Assembly (NCBI GenBank): GCA_041574955.1
Contig: JBFGNS010000178.1
Location: 1-8,171, forward strand
From: CALZJC01 sp041574955
GTDB taxonomy: Bacteria > Acidobacteriota > Thermoanaerobaculia > Multivoradales > JAHEKO01
Reading direction: 5' to 3'
Length of the DNA stretch: 8,171 nt
Part shown: piece after piece, positions 1 to 5,918 of the stretch
Position numbering within the stretch: position 1 is the stretch's first letter
Layout: each line of letters begins with the position of its first letter
The notes under the pieces: generated by a model
The model's database searches: none
The model's input: only the letters and a program-made list of their open reading frames with translations
Told to the model about the DNA's origin: nothing
Translations under genes and position numbers: made by a program

Positions 1-1275
1 CGCCGGCGAAGCGCTGAAGATGCCCTCGAGCCGGTTGATCGCCAGCACCCGCGGCTCGTCGTCGTCGCTCACCACCACCGTCGTGCCGTCGCGGCCGGTG
101 ACGTAGACCCGGCCGGCGGCGGCCACCGGCGAGGCGTAGACGTTGCTGAGCGCCGGCAGCCGGAAGGTGCCGGGGCGGTCTGTGCCGGTGCGCGCGTCGA
201 GCCGCGTCATGACCCCCTGGTAGTGGGCGAGGAAGTAGAGCGACTCGCCGGCGAGCAGCAGAGACGGCACGTACGGCGTGGCGCGCGACCGCCGCCAGGC
301 CACGCGATCGCTGCCGGTGACGTCGCCGCGCGCGCCGTCGAGCCGGATGGCCACCAGCGCCCGGGTGTCGTAGCTGCTGCCGGCGAAGACCATGCCGCCG
401 CCCGCCACCGGCGAGGCCACGATGTTGGCCGACAGCCCGCCGCATTCCCAGACGAGCTCGCCGGTCGCCAGGTCGTAGGCCCGCACGCGGCGAGTGCCGC
501 TGACGATCAACTGCGCCCGCCCGGCGTGCTCGACCACGATCGGCGTGGCCCAGGAGGTCGGCTCGTCCCGCTCGACACGCCAGCGCTCCCGGCCGCTCCG
601 CTTGTCGAGCGCGACGACGAACGACTCGCCCTCGTGGTCCCAGTTGACGACCAGCGTCTCGCCGGAGAGCGCCGGCGAGCTGCCCTCGCCGTGAGCGTGC
701 TTGGTGCGCATCCGGCCGAAGTCGGCCTGCCACAGCGGCTTGCCGTCGAAGTCCAGCGCGTACAGGCCGTGCGAGCCGAAGAAGGCGAACACCCGCTGGC
801 CGTCGGTCACCGGAGATGCCGAGGCCAGGCTCGCGGTCTTGTGTCCCATCTCGTGCGGCAGGGCCCGGTGCACGCTGCGCCGCCAGACGACGCTGCCGTC
901 GGCGCGGTCGAGGGCGAGCACCACGAACTCGTAACGGCGGGTGACCGGCAGGTTGTCGTGCTCCCCCGCGACGCGCCCGGCGGCCGGCGCCACCGGCTCG
1001 CCGTACGGTACCGCCGCGGTGACGAACAGCCGGTCACCCCAGACGGCCGGCGTCGAGTGGCCGCTTCCGGGCAGCGCCACCTTCCAGCGGACGTTCCGTG
1101 TCTCGCTCCAGTCGACTGGCGGCTCCGCCCGCGGCGCCACGCCGGTGGCCAGCGGTCCGCGCCACTGCGGCCAGTACGCCGCCGCGTCCGGAGCGTCGGC
1201 AGCTCGGGCCACCGCCAGAGCCGCCAGCCCGAGCAGGGTCAGGCCGGAGAGGAGCCTTGCGGTCACGGTCGTCAC
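1..1275 (-). CDS. Exported PQQ-like beta-propeller repeat protein (3' end cut by window edge)
   Basis: The minus strand is open for 425 codons from a GTG at 1275 to the left edge. The N-terminus has basic and hydrophobic residues ending in ARA-ADA around residues 23-28, which looks like a Sec signal peptide with signal peptidase I cleavage, so the protein is probably periplasmic or secreted. WPQWRGP follows at residues 35-41, the usual opening of PQQ-binding-like (BamB/quinoprotein-like) propellers. Blade motifs with a docking tryptophan recur: GSVVWRR, GKPLWQA, GRERWRV, GELVWEC. Glycine-rich strands such as ASPVAGGGMVF and ASPVAAAGRVYV alternate with them. The visible end (GIFSASPA) is normally close to the C-terminus of this family, so probably only about 15-25 residues are missing. 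Family members are usually of unknown substrate; no catalytic residues or PQQ ligands can be asserted. The ribosome site is weak (AGG seven bases before the GTG); a second GTG at 1266 is an alternative start. The gene is divergent from the DUF305 fusion. Confidence 0.9.
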   Translation of the reverse strand, partial: MTTVTARLLSGLTLLGLAALAVARAADAPDAAAYWPQWRGPLATGVAPRAEPPVDWSETRNVRWKVALPGSGHSTPAVWGDRLFVTAAVPYGEPVAPAAGRVAGEHDNLPVTRRYEFVVLALDRADGSVVWRRSVHRALPHEMGHKTASLASASPVTDGQRVFAFFGSHGLYALDFDGKPLWQADFGRMRTKHAHGEGSSPALSGETLVVNWDHEGESFVVALDKRSGRERWRVERDEPTSWATPIVVEHAGRAQLIVSGTRRVRAYDLATGELVWECGGLSANIVASPVAGGGMVFAGSSYDTRALVAIRLDGARGDVTGSDRVAWRRSRATPYVPSLLLAGESLYFLAHYQGVMTRLDARTGTDRPGTFRLPALSNVYASPVAAAGRVYVTGRDGTTVVVSDDDEPRVLAINRLEGIFSASPA

Positions 1276-1299
1276 ACGAGGGCCTAGCCTACTCGGCCG

Positions 1300-1327
1300 G
1301 CACCGCCTACCGAGCACCGCCTACCGA
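1300..1327. repeat. Perfect 14-bp tandem duplication
   Basis: GCACCGCCTACCGA occurs twice head to tail with no gap, at 1300-1313 and 1314-1327. The second copy runs into the palindrome at 1325-1338. It may be a slippage product or a duplicated protein-binding half-site; the sequence alone does not decide. Confidence 0.85.
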
Positions 1328-1338
1328 CCGCGCGGTCG
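1325..1338. promoter_or_regulatory. 14-bp perfect palindrome, candidate operator
   Basis: CGACCGCGCGGTCG is a perfect inverted repeat with no spacer. It lies about 50 bp from the start of the leftward gene and about 77 bp from the rightward start, so one dimeric regulator could act on both. In a genome this GC-rich, short CG-only palindromes also arise by chance, so the regulatory reading is inference. Confidence 0.35.
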
Positions 1339-1400
1339 CGAGAACCGAACCGGCCGCGATACTGTCGCATCTTCCACGTCGCCCCGAGCCCCACACCATC

Positions 1401-1407
1401 GAAGGGA
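1401..1407 (+). promoter_or_regulatory. Ribosome binding site deciding the DUF305 fusion start
   Basis: GAAGGGA lies seven bases before the ATG at 1415 and is followed directly by a signal peptide in the same frame. This fixes the start at 1415, although the frame stays open upstream to 941. Confidence 0.75.
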
Positions 1408-1414
1408 CCTGCCG

Positions 1415-3958
1415 ATGAGCCCACAGCCTCTGTTCCTCACCCGGAGTCAGGGTCGCCTCTGCCTGTCCGTCCTGCTGGCGGGCCTGGCGCTCGGCCCGGT
1501 CCCGTGCGCGGCCCAGGTGCCGATCCTCCAGCCCGGCGCCCCCGGTGAGCCGGTGCGTGAGCTCAGCCCGGAGGAAGCCATCGAGATCGCCGACACCGGC
1601 TACTCGCCGGCCGACGTGCGGTTCATGCAGGACATGATCCCGCACCACCACCAGGCGGTGGAGATGGCGGCGCTGGTGGCCGACCGCACCAACCGGCCCG
1701 AGCTGATCGACGTCGCCGGGCGGATCGACGCCTCGCAGAAGGACGAGATCGAGTTCATGCAGCGCTGGCTCGGCGAGCGCGGCGAGCGGGTGCCGGACCC
1801 GACCGCGCACGACGCGATGCACACCAGCCACAAGATGGCCGGCATGGCCACTCCCAAGCAGATGGCCGCGCTGGCGGCGGCCGAGGGCACCGCCTTCGAC
1901 CGGCTGTTTCTCGAGCTGATGATCACCCACCATGAGGGCGCGGTGACGATGGTCGAGGAGCTGCTCGAGCAGCCGGGTGCGGCCTACGACCCGGTGCTGT
2001 ACGAGTTCACCACCGACGTCACCAACGACCAGAAGGCCGAGATCGAGCGCATGAACGCGCTGCTGGTCACCCTGTCGGACGATCCGCGCGCCGCGCTCGC
2101 CGCCGGCTTCGAGGGCGCCGGCCAGGCGCTGTCGAACCTCGAGCTGGTGGCCTCGCTCCCCAAGCCGCCCGGCTTCTTCGACCCCAAGAACCCCGCCGGG
2201 CTGGCGCCGAAGCGCCCGAAGAAGGAGGCGGAAGCCGGCACGCCGGCCGGTGAGCCCGGCGCAGCCGAGGCCGCCGAGGGCGGCCAGGAAGCCGACGAGA
2301 AGAAGCAGGACGACGACGAGGACGACGACGAGTACGACCGCTCGCCGCTGCTGAGCTTCTCGAACACCGACATGGCGTTCGCCGGCGACGTGCTGGTGGT
2401 GGGCAACTACCACGGCTTCAACGTCTACCGGCTCGCCGGCGAGGGGGAGGACGCCGGTCGGCCGGAGCTCGTCAGCTCGGTCGTCTGCCCGGGCGGGCAA
2501 GGCGACGTCTCGATCGTCGGCGACCTGCTGATCCTGTCGGTCGAGCAGACCCGCGGCCGGGTCGACTGCGGGCTCGGCGGCGTCGCCCAGGACGTCAGCG
2601 CCGAGCGGTTCCGCGGCCTGCGCATCTTCGACATCTCCGACCCGGCGCGGCCGGTCCAGGTGGGCGCGGTCCAGACCTGCCGCGGCTCGCACACCCACTC
2701 GGTGGTCTCGGGCCCCCACATGGCGGGCCGCGAGGAGGACGACACGATCATCGTTTACAACTCGGGCACCGCCTCGATCCGCAAGGAAGAGGAGCTCCCC
2801 GGCTGCATCGACGAGTCTCCCGGCGACCAGCGCACGGCGCTTTTCCGGATCGACGTCGTCGAGATCCCGGTCGACCGGCCGTCCGAGGCGCGCATCGTGG
2901 CCAGCCCGGCGGTGTTCGCCGATCCCGAGGCGGGGGTGCTGGCCGGGCTGTGGCGGGGCGGCGACCACGGCGACGACACCCAGAAGACCAGCCCCACCGA
3001 CCACTGCCACGACATCACGGTGTTCCCGGAGCGCGGCATCGCCGCCGGCGCCTGCTCGGGCAACGGGATCCTGTTCGACATCTCCGATCCGCTCTCCCCC
3101 GAGCGCATCGACGAAGTGGTCGACAAGGGCTTCGCCTACTGGCACTCCGCGACCTTCAACAACGACGGCACCAAGGTGCTGTTCACCGACGAGTGGGGCG
3201 GCGGCGCCCGGCCGCGCTGCCGCGCCTACGACCCGCTCACCTGGGGCGCCGACGCGATCTACGACATCGTCGCCACCGACAGCGGGGCCCAGCTCGAGTT
3301 CCGCTCCTACTACAAGATGCCGGCGCCGCAGCTCGAGTCGGAGAACTGCGTGGCCCACAACGGCTCGATCGTCCCGGTGCCGGGCCGCGACATCTTCGTC
3401 CAGGCCTGGTACCAGGGCGGGCTGTCGGTCGTCGACTTCACCGACTCGGCCAACCCGATCGAGATCGCCTACTTCGACCGCGGCCCGATCGATCCCGAGG
3501 AGCTGGTGCTCGCGGGGTTCTGGTCGACCTACTGGTACCGCGGCCGGATCTACGGCACCGAGATCGCGCGCGGTCTGGACGTCCTGGCGCTGGTGCCCAG
3601 CGAGCACCTGTCGGCCAACGAGATCGCCGCCGCCGCCCTCGCCGACCAGGGCGGGCTGTTCAACCCGCAGCAGCAGCTCCGCGTCCGCTGGCCGGCCGAG
3701 CCGGTGGTGGCGCGCGCCTACCTCGACCAGCTCGAGCGTGGCGAGGCGCTGCCGGCGGCGCTGGTGGCCGAGCTGGACGGGGCACTCGACGGCGCGGCGG
3801 CCCGGCTCGCGGCCGGGGCTCGCGACGCGGCGCTGGCCGCCGGTCTGCTAAGGCTGGCTGCGACGGTTACCGGCGAGGACGGCGTAGCCGGGGTCGCCGG
3901 CGAGCGGAAGGCGGCCCTGGCCGAGACCTTGACCAGCATCGCGGCCAGGCTGCGCTGA
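1415..3958 (+). CDS. Secreted DUF305 - acidic linker - LVIVD beta-propeller fusion protein
   Basis: This gene encodes 847 residues. Residues 1-33 are a signal peptide (hydrophobic SVLLAGLALGPV, then CAA-Q), so the protein is exported. Residues about 60-220 are a DUF305 domain with its paired signature: MIPHHHQAVEMA at 74-85 and MITHHEGAVTMV at 169-180, each within a predicted helix, giving a His/Met-rich ferritin-like bundle. Some DUF305 proteins, such as cyanobacterial CopM, bind copper; metal binding here is inference. Residues about 262-308 are a Lys/Glu/Ala linker ending in DDDEDDDEYD. Residues about 309-727 resemble LVIVD-repeat propellers: GLRIFDISDPARPV (401-414), GILFDISDPLSP (551-562), GLSVVDFTDSANPI (669-682), with several Cys and His residues (HCHD 530-533). 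The tail (728-847) is Ala/Leu-rich and probably helical. The start is set by GAAGGGA at 1401-1407. The downstream peptidase gene begins 36 bp later and may share its transcript. No enzymatic activity can be assigned. Confidence 0.93.
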   Translation: MSPQPLFLTRSQGRLCLSVLLAGLALGPVPCAAQVPILQPGAPGEPVRELSPEEAIEIADTGYSPADVRFMQDMIPHHHQAVEMAALVADRTNRPELIDVAGRIDASQKDEIEFMQRWLGERGERVPDPTAHDAMHTSHKMAGMATPKQMAALAAAEGTAFDRLFLELMITHHEGAVTMVEELLEQPGAAYDPVLYEFTTDVTNDQKAEIERMNALLVTLSDDPRAALAAGFEGAGQALSNLELVASLPKPPGFFDPKNPAGLAPKRPKKEAEAGTPAGEPGAAEAAEGGQEADEKKQDDDEDDDEYDRSPLLSFSNTDMAFAGDVLVVGNYHGFNVYRLAGEGEDAGRPELVSSVVCPGGQGDVSIVGDLLILSVEQTRGRVDCGLGGVAQDVSAERFRGLRIFDISDPARPVQVGAVQTCRGSHTHSVVSGPHMAGREEDDTIIVYNSGTASIRKEEELPGCIDESPGDQRTALFRIDVVEIPVDRPSEARIVASPAVFADPEAGVLAGLWRGGDHGDDTQKTSPTDHCHDITVFPERGIAAGACSGNGILFDISDPLSPERIDEVVDKGFAYWHSATFNNDGTKVLFTDEWGGGARPRCRAYDPLTWGADAIYDIVATDSGAQLEFRSYYKMPAPQLESENCVAHNGSIVPVPGRDIFVQAWYQGGLSVVDFTDSANPIEIAYFDRGPIDPEELVLAGFWSTYWYRGRIYGTEIARGLDVLALVPSEHLSANEIAAAALADQGGLFNPQQQLRVRWPAEPVVARAYLDQLERGEALPAALVAELDGALDGAAARLAAGARDAALAAGLLRLAATVTGEDGVAGVAGERKAALAETLTSIAARLR

Positions 3959-3994
3959 GCAAAGCAGCCGCCGCTCCGGGGGCGAGTTGAGAGA

Positions 3995-5071
3995 ATGCCG
4001 CGCGCCATGCCTTCGACACCCCTGCCGATCGAGGAGATCCTGCGCGGGCCTGCCCCGCCGGTCGAGCTCGATACGATCGGCCGCTCGCGCGACGGCCGGC
4101 CGATCGGCGCCTGGCGCGGCGGCCGCGGCGCGCTCGCGGTGAGCCTGGTGGGCGGCTGCCACGCCGACGAGCCGGTGGGGCCGGCGACCCTCGGGCGGCT
4201 CGCGGGCTGGCTCGCGGGCCGTCCGGCGGACCACCCGGCCCTCTCCGGGCTGCGCTGGTCGATCGTGCCCCACGCCAACCCGGACGGCGGGGCCGCCAAC
4301 GCCGGTTGGTCGGAGCGCACGGTCGAGCTCGAAGACCACCGGGGCCACGCCGACCGGGGCTACGACCTCGCCGCCTACGCCACCGGCGTCGTGCGCGAGC
4401 CGCCGGGCGACGACGTCGAGTTCGGTTTCCCGCGCTCGCCCGACGACGTCGAGGCCAGACCCGAGAACCGGGCCGTCGCCCGCTTCCTGGCCGGCGGCGC
4501 GCCGTTCCACGTCCACGGCTCGCTCCACGGCATGGGCTTCGCGCCCGGCCCCTGGTTTCTGATCGAGGCCTCGTGGGCGGACCGCACCGGGCCGTTGCGG
4601 CGGCGGCTGCGGCGGCGGGTGCGCGAGCTCGGCTACCCGCTCTTCGACCCCGACCGCGGCGGCGAGAAGGGCTTCACCCGCATCGACGAGGGCTTCACCA
4701 CGCGGCCCGACTCGCAAGCCATGCGGCGGCATTTCCTCGAGCGCGGCGACCCCGCCACCGCCGCCTTCTTCCGGCCCAGCTCGATGGAGCACGTGCGCTC
4801 GCTCGGCGGCGACCCGTTCACCTTCGTCTCCGAGATGCCGCTCTTCCTGCTGCCGCCGCCGGCGGCCGAGCGCCGCTTCCCCGACCCCGCCACCGGCACC
4901 GCAGGCCGCCTCGCCTTCCACGCCTGGCTCGCCGACCTGATCCGCGACCACCCGCCCGCCGCCGCCCGCGCTGCCGCCGCCGAGCACGGCATCCGCCCGA
5001 TGCCCATCCGCGACCAGATGCGCCTCCAGCTAGCGTTCCTCGACCAAGCCATAGCCGCCGCCGCCCACTGA
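3995..5071 (+). CDS. M14-like zinc carboxypeptidase family protein, cytosolic
   Basis: This gene encodes 358 residues with no signal peptide or membrane segment, so it is probably cytoplasmic. Motifs fit the M14 (carboxypeptidase A/succinylglutamate desuccinylase-like) fold: GGCHADEP at 53-60 gives an HxxE zinc pair (H56, E59); PHANPDG at 92-98 matches the NPDG turn; HGSLHG at 174-179 offers the third zinc histidine (H174), about 115 residues after the pair; FTFVSEMPLF at 275-284 places E280 as the candidate catalytic glutamate. This suggests hydrolysis of a peptide or amide bond at a C-terminal residue, or a related deacylation; the substrate is unknown. It lies 36 bp after the DUF305 fusion in the same direction, so co-transcription is likely. 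The start is uncertain: ATG 3995 has GAG at 3984-3986 as a weak ribosome site; an in-frame ATG at 4007 would remove four residues. The first repeat of the downstream array begins three bases after the stop codon. Confidence 0.85.
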   Translation: MPRAMPSTPLPIEEILRGPAPPVELDTIGRSRDGRPIGAWRGGRGALAVSLVGGCHADEPVGPATLGRLAGWLAGRPADHPALSGLRWSIVPHANPDGGAANAGWSERTVELEDHRGHADRGYDLAAYATGVVREPPGDDVEFGFPRSPDDVEARPENRAVARFLAGGAPFHVHGSLHGMGFAPGPWFLIEASWADRTGPLRRRLRRRVRELGYPLFDPDRGGEKGFTRIDEGFTTRPDSQAMRRHFLERGDPATAAFFRPSSMEHVRSLGGDPFTFVSEMPLFLLPPPAAERRFPDPATGTAGRLAFHAWLADLIRDHPPAAARAAAAEHGIRPMPIRDQMRLQLAFLDQAIAAAAH

Positions 5072-5074
5072 CCG

Positions 5075-5317
5075 AGGCACGAGCGCGGCAAGAGCCCCCT
5101 TGTCCACGCGCCCATCGTCAGGCGCGAGCACAGCGAGAGCCGGTATCCACGCTCACGTCATCAGGCGCGAGCGCAGCGAGAGCCCTTTGTCCACGCGCCC
5201 ATCGTCAGGCGCGAGCACAGCGAGAGCCGGTATCCACGCTCACGTCATCAAGCGCGAGCGCAGCGAGAGCCGTTCGTTCCACCGCTGGCGTCGTTAGGCG
5301 CGAGCAGAGCGAGAGCC
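5075..5317. repeat. Six-copy intergenic tandem repeat array, about 44-bp period
   Basis: A 22-nt core, containing GCGCGAGCRCAGCGAGAGCC, occurs at 5075-5096 (degenerate), 5120-5141, 5163-5184, 5207-5228, 5250-5271 and 5296-5317. Start-to-start distances are 45, 43, 44, 43 and 46. The stretches between cores are also related: four carry TCCACGC at the same offset and end in TCRTC, so the unit is really a ~44-bp tandem repeat. Cores with GAGCACAG and GAGCGCAG alternate. The internal copies are nearly identical; the outer ones have diverged. It fills the gap between two converging genes. It is not a CRISPR: intervals repeat each other and no cas genes are nearby. Function unknown. Confidence 0.9.
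5100..5271. repeat. Higher-order 87-bp duplication inside the array
   Basis: The segment 5100-5184 recurs at 5187-5271, offset by 87 bp, with one difference that I can find (G at 5164, A at 5251). Each 87-bp block holds one GAGCACAG-type and one GAGCGCAG-type core with their distinct intervals. This shows a recent dimer-unit duplication, younger than the divergence of the outer copies. Confidence 0.85.
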
Positions 5318-5340
5318 GGCCCGGCGGGAATCGCTCCTGA

Positions 5341-5366
5341 GCAGTGGCGGCGGGCGCCGCCACTGC
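5341..5366 (-). terminator. Perfect 11-bp GC hairpin downstream of ssrA
   Basis: GCAGTGGCGGC (5341-5351) and GCCGCCACTGC (5356-5366) are exact inverted repeats around a four-base loop. The hairpin begins 51 bases past the mature 3' end of tmRNA, and also lies downstream of the converging peptidase gene, so it could stop transcription from both sides. Neither strand has a T-run after the stem, so it is not a textbook intrinsic terminator; terminators without a U-tract are plausible at this GC content but unproven. Confidence 0.55.
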
Positions 5367-5416
5367 GACGACCGAGTCCCGGCGACTCCGCCACACCGGA
5401 AGCGAAGCTGGAGGTT

Positions 5417-5768
5417 TGGTGGAGGCGGCGGGAATCGAACCCGCGTCCGAAGAGCGCGCCCCGGAGCATCTACGTGCGTATCTCCGGTTTTGAGGTCTCG
5501 CCGCCCGCGCTAAGTACCGAAGCAACCGGCGCGTGCGGCCAGCCCCGCTGAAGATCCCGATCCGGCGCGGGGCGCTCCGGATCGTTCGAACCGCATTTGC
5601 GTCGCCCTCGAACGGTCGCCGCGGAACAGGCTACCGCCGGGACGGACGGCTAGTTAAGCCGCCAGAGCCAAATTATCGTTGGCGTCTTTAAGGGTTCCGT
5701 TTGGCGAGCGGAAACTCGACACGCAACTCCTGGAACGCTCAGCTCCCCGTCGAAGCCATGGCGCCCCC
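5417..5768 (-). ncRNA. ssrA: Transfer-messenger RNA (tmRNA)
   Basis: This is one-piece tmRNA of about 352 nt, which rescues stalled ribosomes and tags the unfinished protein. Read on the minus strand, it opens with GGGGGCGCCATGGCTTCGAC (5768 downward), the standard tmRNA 5' end, and closes with GGTTCGATTCC (T-arm) and CGCCTCCACCA at 5417, so CCA is encoded. The ends pair as a seven-base acceptor stem (GGGGGCG with CGCCTCC, one G-U), as in an alanine-accepting tRNA-like domain. The tag reading frame lies 85 nt from the 5' end, followed by GC-rich sequence with room for the usual pseudoknots, which I did not fold. The length is typical for one-piece bacterial tmRNA, and there is no sign of a two-piece permuted form. 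The true transcript is longer at both ends and is trimmed by RNase P and 3' exonucleases. Confidence 0.96.
5654..5683 (-). other. tmRNA tag-peptide reading frame (ANDNLALAA)
   Basis: Within ssrA, the resume codon GCC at 5683-5681 follows TAAAGAC, which resembles the usual sequence before the resume codon. Nine codons encode ANDNLALAA, then TAA at 5656-5654. With the alanine carried by tmRNA the added tag would be A-ANDNLALAA. The LAA terminus is the recognition end for ClpXP-type proteases. The choice of GCC as resume codon is by analogy with known tags. Confidence 0.88.
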
Positions 5769-5918
5769 ATGTGAAAGAACCTCTGCCGCACCCTGTACAA
5801 CGTGTGAAGGGGGGTTGGGATTCCCCGGCAGTGCGGTGAGCGGGCCGGTGTGTGCGGCTCGGGGTCGGTTCTGAGGTCCTTCGCTGTCACGAGGCGACGC
5901 CTCCAGCGGCGGCCGCGG
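5769..5918 (-). promoter_or_regulatory. Intergenic region upstream of ssrA, probable ssrA promoter
   Basis: This 150-bp gap lies between the stop of the small membrane protein and the tmRNA 5' end, on the same strand. It shows no coding features. A box reading TTGTAC on the minus strand lies at 5795-5800, about 27 bases before the mature 5' end; it could be a -35 (with a poor -10 near CTTTCA) or a -10 of a longer precursor. I could not choose, because the mature 5' end is made by RNase P and does not mark the transcription start. Confidence 0.35.

Larger units (their letters stand above)
1276..1414. promoter_or_regulatory. Divergent intergenic promoter region
   Basis: This 139-bp gap separates two divergently transcribed genes for exported proteins and must hold both promoters. 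It contains a 14-bp tandem duplication and an adjacent 14-bp palindrome (listed separately). For the rightward gene a possible -10 box GATACT lies at 1358-1363, but no convincing -35 is seen 17 bp upstream. No clear promoter is visible for the leftward gene. The region is non-coding on my reading; an open frame runs through it on the plus strand but starts inside the antisense of the PQQ-like gene. Confidence 0.5.

Noticed and set aside
223..1287. 354-codon plus-strand open frame at the left end
   Set aside because: Arg/Ala/Pro-rich composition with no motifs; the minus strand encodes a clear PQQ-like propeller over the same bases.
941..1414. Possible 158-residue N-terminal extension of the DUF305 fusion protein
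   Set aside because: It lies mostly antisense to the PQQ-like gene, crosses the intergenic repeats, is low-complexity, and would bury the signal peptide. The ATG at 1415 has a good ribosome site.
1307..3607. Long (766-codon) open frame on the minus strand opposite the DUF305 fusion gene
   Set aside because: It is Arg/Gly/Val/Ala/His-rich, has no recognisable domain, and mirrors the codon bias of the plus-strand gene, whose signal peptide, ribosome site and family motifs are clear. Long antisense open frames are common at this GC content.
3959..3994. Terminator between the DUF305 fusion and the M14-like gene
   Set aside because: The 36-bp gap has no convincing inverted repeat or T-run, so the two genes are more likely on one transcript.
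5075..5317. CRISPR array
   Set aside because: The intervals are only 21-24 nt, are related to each other or identical, and no leader or cas gene is present. The structure is a tandem repeat.
5100..5525. Short open frames across the repeats and the ssrA 3' half (both strands)
   Set aside because: They consist of repeated Arg/Ala/Ser/Glu text produced by the repeat array and end inside tmRNA; no ribosome sites or conserved motifs.
5654..5890. 78-residue protein ending in DANDNLALAA
   Set aside because: Only the last nine codons are translated, as the tmRNA tag; the rest is the tmRNA 5' domain and its upstream region.
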